Notes: generated by a model not told the origin, from the letters alone. Shown: positions 46,012 through 57,749, counted from the first letter of the stretch. The stretch is DNA of 64,000 nucleotides from Salvator merianae (GCA_003586115.2 QVOM02000025.1:84146863-84210862), one strand, 5' to 3'. A program made the numbers and translations.

Positions 46012-46589
46012 AATATTATGTAGTGGAGCACTGCCCAGAAGCAACTGGTAGGCCACTGTGTGTTTTAGGATGCTGGACTAGATGTGTTGTAGCCTGATTC
46101 AGCAGGGCTCCTTTTTCTTTTTTTTATGTTTTATTGTTATATTTCAGATATATTACATTACATTCTTATATCAATATTATCGACTTCCTCCTTCGACAGT
46201 TTCTTCTATACTCCATATTTCTCCCCGTCCTATTCTCTTTTCTTCTTTTTCGCCACTGAATGTCTTCTTTTTTCATCACTCTTCAAATCCAGCGATCACA
46301 AGTCCATTGTCCAGATCTTGCAGAAAGTCAGTAAAGGGTTTCCAGTTTCTGTAAAACCTATCAACTGTCTTACTTCTCAAAAGATTTATCAATTTGTCCA
46401 TCTTGGCAAGCTCCATCATTTTAACTAACTAATCGCCCAGTGTTGGTATTTCCCCCCTTTCCACTTCTGAGCATGTACAGTTCTGGCTGCAGTTATCATA
46501 TTTTGCAATAACACATTGACACCCTCAACATTATTTTCTGTTATCCCCAGTAGGAATAGTAGCAGGGCTCCTTTTATGTTCTTATACTC
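46012..46589 (-). repeat. Reptilian 'GAGCCCTGCT' repeat, split by L1 (right arm mirror copy)
   Basis: This is the mirror of 35553-36130. Confidence 0.7.
46116..46560 (-). mobile_element. L1 LINE 3' fragment (right arm mirror copy)
   Basis: This is the mirror of 35582-36026, including the target duplications and A-tail. The apparent ORFs of 90-100 codons on the plus strand here (and their left-arm mirrors) are antisense shadows of the L1 fragment. Confidence 0.83.
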
Positions 46590-49453
46590 AATGGTCAGAT
46601 AGCAAAGCAAAGAATTTCCTGCTCTTAGCCTGAATGAACAAGCCTTCTGGATCCATTTATTACTCCAGCTAACTTCTGATATGGACCAGAAACTATCCCC
46701 CATTAAAAATAGCTATGGCATACTTCCTCCTTAAGGTTAGCCTAGAATTTAAAAGAAGTTAATGGGCTTTCATAAGCAGTGATTAAGCAAATCAAGAAGT
46801 GTGTGCCTCTTTTTGGAATCACAAATTTGAAGAGTTCCTGAATAGCATTAGAAGATTGCAAGGTTTGTTTTGGTCCACAAAATAATCATTTATCTGTGAC
46901 TTAGCATGACCTCTGAAATCATAAATGGACAATGGACACAGTTAATTTTAAAAGAGAAGCCCATGGGAAAGACTGGCCATAAAACCGTAGCTTTTGCATT
47001 TGATGTATTAATGCTAAGCCTGCTCTTGTCTGCTGCTTATCATTCTGCGACTTCCTGGAATCTAAATGTCTAGAGGAACACCTGATGACTGCCAAGCAGC
47101 TGAATCCAAAATAACACAATGGGAACAAGTGGGGAAAGTATTTGTTCTGCAGGATCAGCTTAGGGGAAAACAGATGAATAATCTCATCAAACCTTGCATA
47201 GCATAAAAAAGATGCACGACCCAACTGATAACACTGTTGGCATTTGGTGGATTGGGACTCACAGGGAGGCATGGAGAGGGAGAGGTACAGTCTGCAGGCC
47301 ACATTGGCCATTTGTGATATTATGCCCTATGTGATACTCTGATCGTGCTGTAGAAAACAGAGCATATACAGCTTCTGCACAATGTTGGAGACAGTGCAGG
47401 AATGGGAGATAGCTGCTACAGCCATTTCTGATCATTGTTCCATTGATTACTCCAGTGGCAGCATGCCTTCTGGACACTGACACTGCTCCCAACAATCAGA
47501 ACATCAAAGCTGGAAAACTTCAGTTTCCCAGTTCAATGTTACCATCCTGGGGCTTTTTGCATAGCACAGGAAATGGCCATTTCCCTCTGCACTGCAAAAG
47601 GGGCAGCATTTAAAATGGCAGGTCCACGCAGCACTTGGGAAGACGATAGCAATGGGAAGCTCTGTGAAAGCTCTTGTGGTCATTCTGGTGTTATATCACG
47701 CTAATAAGTGCTTCTGGCACAGTGAGTGCTTCCAGGGTCCAGGACCAAGCACATCCTGCACTCATGGACCACTCTCTTAGTGAAACAGGGACACAAAAAT
47801 GGGCAGCCCCTGCACCATCAGGATCATACCACAGTGCCATAAAGATTCCATGTGGCTCTTAGCATAGACTTCAGCTGTGATCAGACACTGGGGGGGAGGG
47901 GAAGCATCTCAGGGCTGCGTCTGAGGTGGCTTAGAGAAGGCTTTGAGGTGGGATTGTTCACATTCCAGCCTGCTTCTCACTTCCCTCCTGAACATTCTGT
48001 GCTAGAAAAGCTGCAATAGAGAAGGATTGGGAAACACAAAGGCCACACACTGTCTCTCTGAGGTGCTTCTGAAGCGCCCCTTTTGTTATGTCTGAACACA
48101 GTCTTAGAATACCAACAAAATAATCACTGTAAAGTTACTAGCTTATTAGATCATCCTTTAAAAATAAATAAATAAATAAAGGTGTGGAAATTCTTCAGAA
48201 CCTGTTTAAATGACAAGATGACAGGATCAGCAAGTAGTACACTCAGTCCAGTCATATGTTCACAAAACCAGCTGTAGGAAAAGATACCTTGCTTGCAGTG
48301 CAAAATGCTGAACAGTTCTGAAGCACTGCTGGGTTGCATTGCATATTTTGAAGGTGTCTGCCCAACCCATTGCCCTGTTTTGCCAAATGCCAAGTGAAAG
48401 CTGGAAACATAACTGCCTGCAAGCAGCTTACACTGTTGCTTTACAGGCCATCAGGAAATGCAAATGCAGTATCCCAGGTTGACAGGAAAACCTTTCAAAA
48501 CAGCAGCTGTACACTTGACAAGGTATTTAGCAGAGTTATTTCCAAGAGATCTGGCATTTCTCTAGTTAACACAGTGTAAGAGTCAGAAAAGCACCCCCTC
48601 CCCATTTCTGGGTTTGTTTCCCTGACTGTCTGTGTTACCTGTCAGAAGAGCTGTGCAGCCCCATTAACTACCCAGTATACAAGACTGATTTAAAGCACAG
48701 GTGCCGTAAAAGATGCATAAGCTGTCGGCAGGGAGGTAATGAGAGCTTCTTTCTCTGTATTTTTACAAACCTCCTCTCGTACCTTCTCAAATCGACAAAA
48801 AGCTTCCAATAAAATGTGACATGGTAACCAGGTCTCTATGTCAAATTAAGTGACAAGCATTTATGCACACATTGTCTGCTTGCCAAGGAAGGATAAAACC
48901 CATTTGTTTGTTCCTTAGGTTTCCCTGCTCTTCACCTCCCTCCCGACTTTCACTACACATAGAGGTATCGAGGTGGACTGAGACCAGCATGATTTTGGAT
49001 AAAAGCAACATCTCTGTGTGGCTCTTGTCCTTCAAGAGACACTTAGTTCATTAAGGAGAAAGTCAAAAAATCTAAGCGCGTAAATCCACTTTGGGGAACC
49101 ATGGTTTTCTTCCTCCAGTTCCACAAGAGGTGGACAATCCACAGCATCCCTCAACTGGCAGTAAATCCAAAACACTGTTTAGATGTTGTCTTTATGCAAA
49201 GATTTAGAAATTGAAGGATGGATTTTCTGCATTTGTGCAGACACTGCTTTCTTTTCTGTTCTTAATGTGAACTTCTATTTCGCATAATCAGTTTTTTCCT
49301 GCCATCTTATGATTTTGTCTGTATGATCTTGGATATAAAATATTGCACAGTATGCTGAACTAAGATTGGGCTTATTTGATAGGAAGGTTATTTGCTTGGA
49401 CTTGATTTTGCCACTGAGTAGGTTGAGTGACCATCTGGGATAGCAGTCACTGG

Positions 49454-49790
49454 TAGGGATGTGCACACACACAAAAACATCATTTTTGATTTGTTTTTAA
49501 ATGAAAATCTGTATTTTCGCTTTGTCAGTGAATTTCATTGCCAAAAAATGCATTTTTCACATTCGTTTTTGCATTTTTTGCATTCATTTCCCATTGAAAA
49601 TGCCATTTTCATGGTCTAAACAGAGTGAAAATTGCAAAAATTCGACTAATTTCATTTTTTGCGAAAGAATAAGCTTTTTCATTTAAAAACTGTAAATGCA
49701 AAAAATGTCATTTTCGTTTCAATGTGAAAATCTGCGAAAATAAAATTTTGAATGAATTTTTGAATATGAATCGAAATTTGCACATCCCTA
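49454..49790. mobile_element. Short hAT-like MITE in right palindrome arm (mirror copy)
   Basis: This is the reverse complement of 32352-32688 with the same flanking octamers. It was copied by the inverted duplication rather than inserted independently. Confidence 0.9.
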
Positions 49791-50570
49791 GGCACTGGCC
49801 CTCCAAGTGAAATCCACAAGAGCGAACCAGGCATGTGTTCGCCTTTGCACAGTTATTAAAAAAAAAAAAAAAAAATCTGAAAAAGGAGTTCTCTTAGGAG
49901 CAGATTCTGCCCTCAGGAACAGAATGAGTGCCAGATTGGTATAATGATGCTCAACATCATGGTCATGTGAAGATGTTTAGTGCATATACTTTCTGATTGT
50001 CCACCTGTCCTGTTTCAGCTGTTCCTGGTTTTGGCCTCCACCTTTTTGTGCTGGTAACCAAATATAATATCTGTCTGGGCCAAGGATCAAGGTTAAAGTT
50101 GGGCTTCCTAGCTCAGAGCCTAATCCCTGCAATATCTGTCTACACATGAGGAACAGCTATTCCTTTGTGTTTTGCTGATTTCATTTTTTCTTATGTTTTC
50201 TTGAAACTGCAAATTCATTACATTGTGCTATCAGATGTTGAATTACATTCTAACTTCCCTTGTAGTGCACAGTATTGCTTTTGGTCTTGTTGTCATTTCA
50301 ATATGCTATATTTTGCATTGCCTTTTTAAAAATAAGTGTTGGAATCTGTTTTGAGATTTTTTTTCCTATGGCAGATTATAAACATACTATAAAAGAAAAC
50401 GCAATGCAGTGGATTCTAATTCTGTGTACATTTTAATTGAGTCACTCATCTGAGTTGGAAAACCAGGTATAGGTGAAATAGTTGGATGCAAAGTATTATT
50501 CCAGGACTTTATGTAGAAGAAAGTCATTTATAAACAGAGTGATACTTTTCAGGAAAAATATCTATATAGT

Positions 50571-50701
50571 TCCTTCCTTCCTTCCTTCCTTCCTTCCTTC
50601 CTTCCTTCCTTCCTTCCTTCCTTCCTTCCTTCCTTCTTCTTTTCTTCTTTCCTTCTCAATCTCTCTCTACCCCCTCCTTCCTTCCTTTTTCTCTTCCTTT
50701 T

Positions 50702-50757
<56 letters not shown>

Positions 50758-50905
50758 TTTCTTTCTTTCTTTCTTTCTTTCATCTCTCTCTCTCTTCCTT
50801 CCTCTCTGCCTTTCCATCCCTTTCTCCTATCATCTCTTCCTCTTCCTCTTCCTCTTCCTCTTCCTCTTCCTCTTCCTCTTCCTCTCCCTGCCTTCCTTCC
50901 TCTCT
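50571..50905. repeat. Compound polypyrimidine tract at right palindrome edge
   Basis: (TTCC)n at 50571-50636, the mirrored bridge, then (CTTT)n at about 50702-50780 and (TCTTCC)n at about 50835-50886. It totals about 330 bp of almost pure pyrimidine on the plus strand. The breakpoint of the arm lies at about 50687. The 153-codon plus-strand frame is a translation of this tract. Confidence 0.9.
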
Positions 50906-51443
50906 TAGGGGAAAAAAATGAAGACATTTCAGGTAGGCTCTGAATCAATGAAATGAAAGTGACTAGGAAAATGGTAAGGAAATACTCTCAACTTAAACCT
51001 TCACATTGACACCTCTGACATTCCATGACACAGTAAAACAAATAAAATAAAAAGTTTTCAAGTTGTGTGAGACTGCAGGCATCTTCTCCCACTTTTATAC
51101 TTCTAAACAAATGTCAGAGTCTTCTTCATGCTTTTCTGCTTTCCTCTTCTTTACAAATTGCCTGTCCTGATGACTTTGCTTGTAATCCCTCTGAGACATT
51201 TCTGTTTCTGGTGTTCTGCTTTGGGACTGTTGCCTTTGCATTGTTCAGTTCTAATGAATTCAGCCTCCTTTCTGCCTAACTGCATTTCTTCCAGAGGAGG
51301 GGGGGTTTCCAGGAAGTACCTCAAAAATAACCTTCACTGGCACTGTATTTGACATGTTTGCTAGGGGGTGGCATTGAAGGTTAAGATCCTCACAGGTATC
51401 AAAAATACAAGAAAGGTCCAGAGTTTCTGATTTACTTAGCAAA

Positions 51444-51850
51444 GGGCCTTTCCACACTGTGTGGTCCTAGTATTTACCTTCAGCAGGCTACCAGCATTCA
51501 CCATGTGAATGCTGGTAGCTTTACTGGATCCTGACTATGGCAGTGTCTGGGAAATGTCTGGCTACTGCTGTTGTGACTGCCAGTGCTACACAGTGCACAG
51601 GTGCTATCAGGCAGTCAAACAGATCTGGCTGATGTGTGGGGTATGGAAGTCATGGCAAGTGTGAATGAACTCTACCAGGAGCTGGATACCAGCACCTGAT
51701 AAAGTTGTGGAGCACTAATTAATGCTGCACAGCTAGGAGCAATTGGGAGAGGCTGTAGCCGGCTCCTGGCTGCTTGGGCCTCTGCAAAGTGCAGAAACAT
51801 TTTGCTAGCAAGTGTCCCTGATGCTTCTAGTACAAAGTGTGAACAGGCCT
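51444..51850. mobile_element. GGGCC-type MITE
   Basis: The copy runs from GGGCCTTTCCACACTGTG to AAAGTGTGAACAGGCCT. The interior has ACTATGGCAGTGTCTGGGAA, GTTGTGGAGCAC and CTAGCAAGTGTCCCTGATGC. It resembles 59044-59349 and 10978-11304. Confidence 0.72.
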
Positions 51851-52330
51851 AGAGTGTCATTTCTTATTAGTCACAAAACCTTCACCATTAATTAGTAAAA
51901 TTGCCATGAGAACTGCTGTTTTCATTCCTGAGGTTACTGTCATTTTTTTTCTGCTCACAGACAATGACAGCTTAGAGTACAACAGAAGAGCTGAGCAGCA
52001 ACTTACTTCTCACCTTTGATGTTTGCTATGCATGGTAAATCTGTCTTAGATCTAGTGCAGAAGTTCTTACTAGCTCACCTTCCTTGCTATACAACTGTTT
52101 CTTTAACTGATTGACCTCCTCTAGAGTAGGAAGGTGTAGATGAGCTCTAGCTGACACATATAGGTAAGGTAGCAACTGGAAGAGCTGCCATTATTTCCAA
52201 CAACCTCTCTTTCAGAGGAAAGCACAGTTTGTTGAAGGATTGGCAGGAGTGTCCAGGACTGGGGATGTTCTATCCATAACCTTATTGGGCAGCAGGAGAG
52301 ACCAAGTTCTCTTTAACCTTGACTCTGTCA

Positions 52331-52761
52331 GGGCTTGTTTGCATTTTTCACTAGTGAGTGTCTGCACACAGTGTGGAGGCCCTCGTGATTGGGAGTGGGT
52401 TACAACCACTTTTGACCACTACTAGCAGTGGAGCACAAAATTGTTCTCCACAGCTGTACTGGGAGCTGCTGGAGTGCTCTTGATACACAGCATTTACACC
52501 TACTTACAGTTGTGAATGCTGTGGCTACTGTTGCAGCTGTGGCTGTACAGTAGTGCTTTGTGTCCCCGGTTGCCATGGCAGTGGTCAGAATTTTCCCCAG
52601 TAGCTGTCATGGTGGGGTGGCCAGTATTCACACTGCCAGTGCTAGAAGCCTGTTTCTGGGCTGTTCCAGCCCTTGCAGTGCAAATGGCTGCAGCACTGTG
52701 GGGGAGTGTTCCACCTTGGAATGTTCACAAACATTCCAGGGTGGGAAGTGCAAGATCACCC
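52331..52761. mobile_element. GGGCC-type MITE
   Basis: The copy runs from GGGCTTGTTTGCATTTTTC to a decayed end GGGAAGTGCAAGATCACCC. The interior is close to 22322-22804 (GGAGCACAAAATTGTTCTCC, TTGCCATGGCAGTGGTCAG, CATTCCAGGGTGG). Confidence 0.68.
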
Positions 52762-53291
52762 TCAGTCCTCCAAAAGGGGCGAGGTACAGGAGAAAGAGGC
52801 AACAGGCAAGCTCATTTTCATATCTTGCCCTGATCCACTCCAACTTTGCTACAACCTCAGAGTTGTTGATTTGACTGCCATCATTTTTAATGCACTAAGA
52901 AAAGCCTTTAGGTTGTTCTTAGCTTCTCTCACAAACCTCGTTTCTTTTGTACAATTCTGACTATACATCTCCACCTTCCTCCTGCCTTCCCATCAGAATT
53001 GTTAGCATTTGTTCTTTTATTATTTCCTTTTTATCCTTTTTAAGAAACTCCCAGAGTTCTTGACTTGAAATCTTCCCATTAGCAGCAGTGTCCCATGGAT
53101 TAGAGACTCAAAAGGAAAGTGTTGATCTTCACAAGCAGCCTTTGACCCATGGATCTAGTATGTGGACATCCTTTTCCAACTCAACAGTAGGGAAACATCA
53201 ACAACCACAACTTTTCTCTTTTTGCTTTCGTAGTTCTTGTTTGGGGGCTCCAGTTACAAAGGACTGGTTTTGTTCCTGCACTGAGTGTCTG

Positions 53292-53500
53292 AGGGCCTTT
53301 TTACACTTTCCATCTTGGAATGTTTGCAGTTGAACATTCCAGGATAAAGCAGTCCTCCTAGTGCAGGAGCCAGTCACATTTGTGAGGGCTGGAACATCCC
53401 AGAAATGCCCATCCAGCACTCACAGTGCAAATACTGGCTGCCTACCATGAGAACAGCCAGGGAAATATCCAGCCACTGCCATGGCAACTGGCAGTATCTC
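53292..53500. mobile_element. GGGCC-type MITE fragment
   Basis: The left end GGGCCTTTTTACACTTTCC is followed by the TTGGAATGTT...AACATTCCA hairpin found near the ends of related copies, then by CTGCCATGGCAACTGG. The right half is missing. Confidence 0.6.
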
Positions 53501-54303
53501 TTCAGATGATCAGTCCATCTTCTCCAGCTCCAAAGTCCTGCCAACATGCCAAGTGAAGTATGAATCTTTTTTGTTAGATGCTGGGACTAATACCTCCATT
53601 TTGGAAATAAAATGAGACATCAGTTCTTTAGCCAGGGATGATTATTCCAAAGGAAGGGGAACAAGTTCCATTGTCTCTTCCTAGGAGACAGGGGTGAATC
53701 AAAATATCACCTGGCTCCTCCTTCTGTGACCTGACAACCTCCATCCCTGGTAGAGATGTCTCCTGCATCCCAGATCCAGTCCATACACCATTGTGCCCAT
53801 ATGCTTCTCAGCCACTCACATTTTGTAATGGTACATATTTACTAAAAAAAAATGAACAAGGTAAATTTTGATTTATTGTTTCCTCCTGAAAACTGTCAAG
53901 TACAAGTGTGGGGATTATATCTTTTCTAAAGCTATTTCCAGTTGCACAATACCTGACTCCATGTTTGTCATTCAGAATCAAAAGCTGCCTATGAACAATT
54001 GATTCTCATCTTGCTACAATTGTTCAAGGTGCACACCGGATCAATAATGTCTCAGCAGTATTTTTGTTTTGTTTTGCTTGTTTTCAAACTGATAAAATGT
54101 GCTTTGTTATTCACTTTGCAAAACTGGATTGCATGGGTTGGAGTATGGGTTCTTGAATAAAGATTATAAAAGACTTTCAGTGCTCAGCCTTCAGGAAACA
54201 GAGACCTGTCCATCTACATTCTTGAAGTCTGAGTAGACATCAAACATCAATTTTGGACTTTGCAGTTCCTATCACGTAAGTAAGTGGTTGTCATTCACTC
54301 CTG

Positions 54304-54489
54304 TTAGAAAATGTAGCATGGTCCATGTCCTTCTCTCCCACAAAGGTAGTGTGCATTCTGGCCCTTAAGGCTTGTTTCTGTCCTTGATCCAAACTTCATA
54401 GCGCAGACACCACACGATGGGATGATGGCAAGTCTGTTAGGGTCAGGTGTTCCTTTCTCTGAATAAAATCCCCATTTGCATTTCTCATC
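54304..54489 (-). CDS. Possible terminal coding exon, unknown product
   Basis: This minus-strand open segment starts at a plausible 3' splice site (CATTTTTTCTTGTATAAG before 54489, phase 0) and gives 61 residues ending at a TAA. The translation has a compositionally normal, cysteine-bearing sequence (DEKCKWGFYSEKGTPDPNR, IPSCGVCAMKFG, AHYLCGREGHGPCYIF) with five cysteines, no low complexity and no match to the repeats around it. I do not recognise the protein. It could be a real last exon of a gene continuing beyond the neighbouring DNA, a decayed exon, or a chance frame. No other exon is visible nearby. Confidence 0.25.
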   Translation of the reverse strand, partial: DEKCKWGFYSEKGTPDPNRLAIIPSCGVCAMKFGSRTETSLKGQNAHYLCGREGHGPCYIF

Positions 54490-54800
54490 CTTATACAAGA
54501 AAAAATGTAGTTGTACTACTATCTTCATTATACTTGGGGGAAAAAAATGCACTGCAGAAATATCCTCAGATAACCTTTCTCAATGTTGAGCAAACACTTT
54601 ATTTCTACTACTTGGGATTCAGCTGCAGCACAGTGTACTAATTACAGGAGTGGATTAATAAATAAATCTTCAATGAAATTCTTGATAGGATCAAGATCAC
54701 TACTTTGCATAATCCAAATGAAGCAATATTTGCTTAAATAGCTATGAATGAGTGAGCCTTTAAAATAAGGAACCAGTAGTAAGGTGGAATGCAGAGTACG

Positions 54801-54985
54801 GCCATAGCTCAGTAGTAGAGCAAACTGCTTGGAAAGCAGATGGTTGCTGGTTTAATGGTTGCCGGCTATGGCAAACCACTTCTGTAGCTCTGCCAAGAAA
54901 ACTGCATAGAGGTGTCCATGGAGATGCCCATGCAATCAACAAGGAGTTAACCATGACCCAGCGGTACCCAATGATAACAGAAAAT
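54801..54985 (+). mobile_element. tRNA-headed SINE (Sauria-like)
   Basis: The head GCCATAGCTCAGTAGTAGAG contains a good A box (TAGCTCAGTAGTAGAGC). The B box region (TTGCTGGTTTAATGG) is degraded. The body GGCAAACCACTTCTGTAGC and TCTGCCAAGAAAACTG, then GAGTTAACCATGACCCAGC, looks like a squamate SINE body. It is not a functional tRNA because the second half of the cloverleaf is absent. Confidence 0.62.
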
Positions 54986-55172
54986 AAGGCAGAATGCATA
55001 GAAAAGAAAGCTTCAACTTTTAAATTTCCCAAAGGAGGGAAGAACTGCAAAGAAAGAGGGGAGAGAAAGATATCTATTTCCAAGCTGCAGAAAATGAACG
55101 TGTTTCTCCAGAAATGAACAGTGCCAATAACATAAATAGGAGTGTAGCTTTGAAGACATATGATTAATTACA

Positions 55173-55676
55173 GGGCCTGTTTGCACTTTACATCCTGGTA
55201 TGGCAAGGGAATACCATAGCCATACTATACCAGACTGAAAAGGATCAGGTATGGAGATGGTCATCAGCACTTCAAGGACTGGTAAGGGACCAAACTGAAC
55301 CACCAGCACTTGAAGTGGGGAAGCCGGGTCCGATCACCATGACAGAAGTTATGGTAACATCCAGCCATGGACACAACAATCAGGACATGGCACACAACTC
55401 TGCAGCACACTGCACCTCCTAATCACAGTGTTCACACCCGGAAGAGGGTGCAAATGGTGCTGACTGGGAGTCATCCAGCTGTTACCAATCAAGCTGGGAC
55501 AGTGTTTTAGGTAGCTGCTCTTAGTCAAGTTGTGGAGCAGAATTTAGTGCTCCATAGCTAGCTATGATTGAAAGCAGCTGTAGGCTGCTCCTGGTTGTAT
55601 GGACCACTATGAGGTGTGAACACTCTTGCCTACTGAGCATACAGATGCTCACTAGGGAAGAAGTTTGAACAGGCCC
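55173..55676. mobile_element. GGGCC-type MITE
   Basis: The copy runs from GGGCCTGTTTGCACTTTAC to AAGTTTGAACAGGCCC. The interior includes CACCAGCACTTGAAGTG, CATGACAGAAGTTATGG and TTGTGGAGCAGAATTTAG. It is close to 5946-6178 and 59989-60442 in its first part. Confidence 0.75.
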
Positions 55677-55711
55677 AGACTCTGGAGTCATTCAGTAGTT
55701 AAGGGGATGTC

Positions 55712-55850
55712 AATGCGTGGGAGTGCCTTCTCAGTGGTAGCCCCTAGGTTATGGAATTGTCTCCCCTCTGAGTCACATCAAACACTCTCATTGTGTCTTT
55801 TCAGATGACTGGTGAAGATGCACCTCTTTACTTGCCTTTGATTGAGGGAA
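55712..55850 (+). pseudogene. L2/CR1-like LINE ORF2 C-terminal fragment
   Basis: The translation AFSVVAPRLWNCLPSE, followed after a stop by LVKMHLFTCL, is the conserved extreme C-terminus of L2/CR1-type LINE ORF2 (AFSV.AP.LWN.LP...LK.HLF). The rest of the element is missing. Confidence 0.7.
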
Positions 55851-56571
55851 GAGCATCCTCTCCCCGTGTAGGCACTTTCACTATTTTGGTCATTCTTTTT
55901 TAACTGCTGTTAATATGATGTTCTTGTGACCATATGGGAATTGTCACGGGCAGTCTCTGATTTTTATGTGTGTGTGTGTGTGAGAGAGAGAATTTACATG
56001 CAAACCACAAGGAGGTGGGGATCAAACTCTGAAAGATGTGTATGAGACAATGGGGATCTTCTGCGTGCTTCCTGCATTTTCCTGAATGTCCTGAGAAAAT
56101 CCATTTGTATAAACAGCACATGAGAGGTAAAACATCAAAAGAAGCTTACTGGAAACAGAACTCATCTGAAGTGTTTGGATAGCAGTCATAGGCATTTCCG
56201 CACTTGCCTTAAGTATCCTAAGGAGTGGAAAGGCAGCCATCCTTGTTCAACTAGGTCACCAGCCCACAATGCCAATGACTTATATTAGTTGAATGAGTTA
56301 CATTTGGGTTTCACATCTGTGGCACTATTGGTTTACAATGACAGACAAGGCCTTCATGATTGTCTTTAGTACCGGTTTTCCATAGGTAGCAATTACTTGC
56401 AAAACACTGTTTTATCCAGCTTTAGTCTACCTTCAGAATGAAGGAATACATCAGCAATCAGACTCATCAACTTATTTCCACATTATCTAACCCAAAGGTG
56501 GATTTTCTGAGTTAGATATTGCTAGAAGAAAACAGTCTTTCACTTCACTGATGTGTTCTGTCACTCAGAAA

Positions 56572-56915
56572 TAGCAACATGCAAACTTCAATTTGTATTC
56601 AAAAATTCGTATGAAATTTCATTTTCACAATTTTTTTGCATCAAAATAAAAATGACTTTCTTTGCATTTAGTTTTTGATCGAAAACAAAAAAGCCTATTT
56701 CTTTAGAGAAAATTAAATTCATCAAATTTTTGCATTTTTGTATTTTTCACTGTGTTTAAACCTTGAACATGGCATTTTCAAAAACATTGCAAAAATGAGA
56801 AAACAAATGCAGAAAAATGCATTTTTTTGACAAGATAATTTGCTGATGAAGAGAAAATGCAGATTTTTGTTTGAAAATGAATCAAAACATATATTTTTTC
56901 GTGCATACATCTCTA
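56572..56915. mobile_element. Short hAT-like MITE
   Basis: The ends are TAGCAACATGCA and TGCATACATCTCTA. The 8-bp target duplication CTCAGAAA is perfect (56564-56571, 56916-56923). The AT-rich interior contains TTTTTGATCGAAAACAAA and GCATTTTTCACTG, as in the other short copies. It is non-coding. Confidence 0.85.
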
Positions 56916-57131
56916 CTCAGAAAGTGGAGTGAAGCTGGATTGAAACTTAGATATGAATGCAGTATTAGATAAGAGTTTTCTGTTCTTCCATAAAGCAAAA
57001 TAATTGAATGTTTAGATAGTTATTCTGGGACTTCAATAATTTGAGGTATTAGTTGACATGCGTTTGACAGGCAACTTGGCAACTTTCTATTACTTTCTAG
57101 AAGTCCAGTGTGGCAGCCTAACAACTTTTCA

Positions 57132-57648
57132 AGGCCTCTTTCCACACTGGGTCTTGGATTGAAACATATTCTGACCAAAGGTACATCCTTCCATACCTAC
57201 TGCAGAATTCTGGAAGCCCCACCTCCTTTAACATGCTTTGTCTGCAAGTGAAAAATTGGTGGACTGGGATATGGTGCCAAAATGGTGCCATATCTTGGTC
57301 CTGCTGTGCACCTCTTTAAAGAGATCCACAACTGGGCTAAAGCCCATATTCTGGACTACAAAGGGTGTGCTGAAGCTGGAATGCCATGGGAAATCCATTT
57401 AAGTTGCCCTTCAGAAAGGGCTACCAGAATTAGTTCTGGAAGTCGGTGCACCTCTAAAATGGCCCCTCCTGACAACAATGCAGCCAAAGTAAAGCTCCCT
57501 GCCTTTGAAGGCTTTACACCAACCTGGGCAGGCTGTTCAAATGCAGACAACCCTTGAAGTGGGGTCTGCTAACCCATTCCAGCGTGGCCTGTACCTACTG
57601 CCCCATGCTATGTGGGTCAGAACAGCACAAGTTATGTGGAAGGGGCCC
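57132..57648. mobile_element. GGGCC-type MITE relative
   Basis: The segment runs from AGGCCTCTTTCCACACTGGG to TTATGTGGAAGGGGCCC. The interior (CCTGCCTTTGAAGGC, GCACCTCTAAAATGG) is of the 3950-4468 type. The 91-codon plus-strand frame lies inside it. Confidence 0.6.
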
Positions 57649-57749
57649 AGAAATCCAGTGATCGAGGAATTGTTTCATATTTCTGTATTCTGGCAAAAAA
57701 AGAAAAAAAAAATGACATGCTACTCTTTCACTGACATCTAGGAATCTAA

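Larger units (their letters stand above)
41106..50687 (-). repeat. Right arm of giant palindrome (inverted repeat)
   Basis: This 9,582-bp arm is the reverse complement of 31451-41036. Homology ends at about 50687, where the (TTCC)n tract of this arm gives way to TTTTTCTCTTCC and then (CTTT)n, while the left arm continues as (GGAA)n. Sequence beyond this point does not match the left flank. Every repeat nested in the left arm is present here in mirror orientation, so the nested insertions are older than the duplication. Confidence 0.97.

Noticed and set aside
50482..50943. 153-codon frame
   Set aside because: It is a translation of (TTCC)n, (CTTT)n and (TCTTCC)n microsatellites (PSFLPSFL, FLSFFLSF, LPLPLPLP).
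54801..54873. tRNA-like sequence with a good A box
   Set aside because: There is no acceptor stem pairing or intact T arm, and the sequence runs on into a SINE body.
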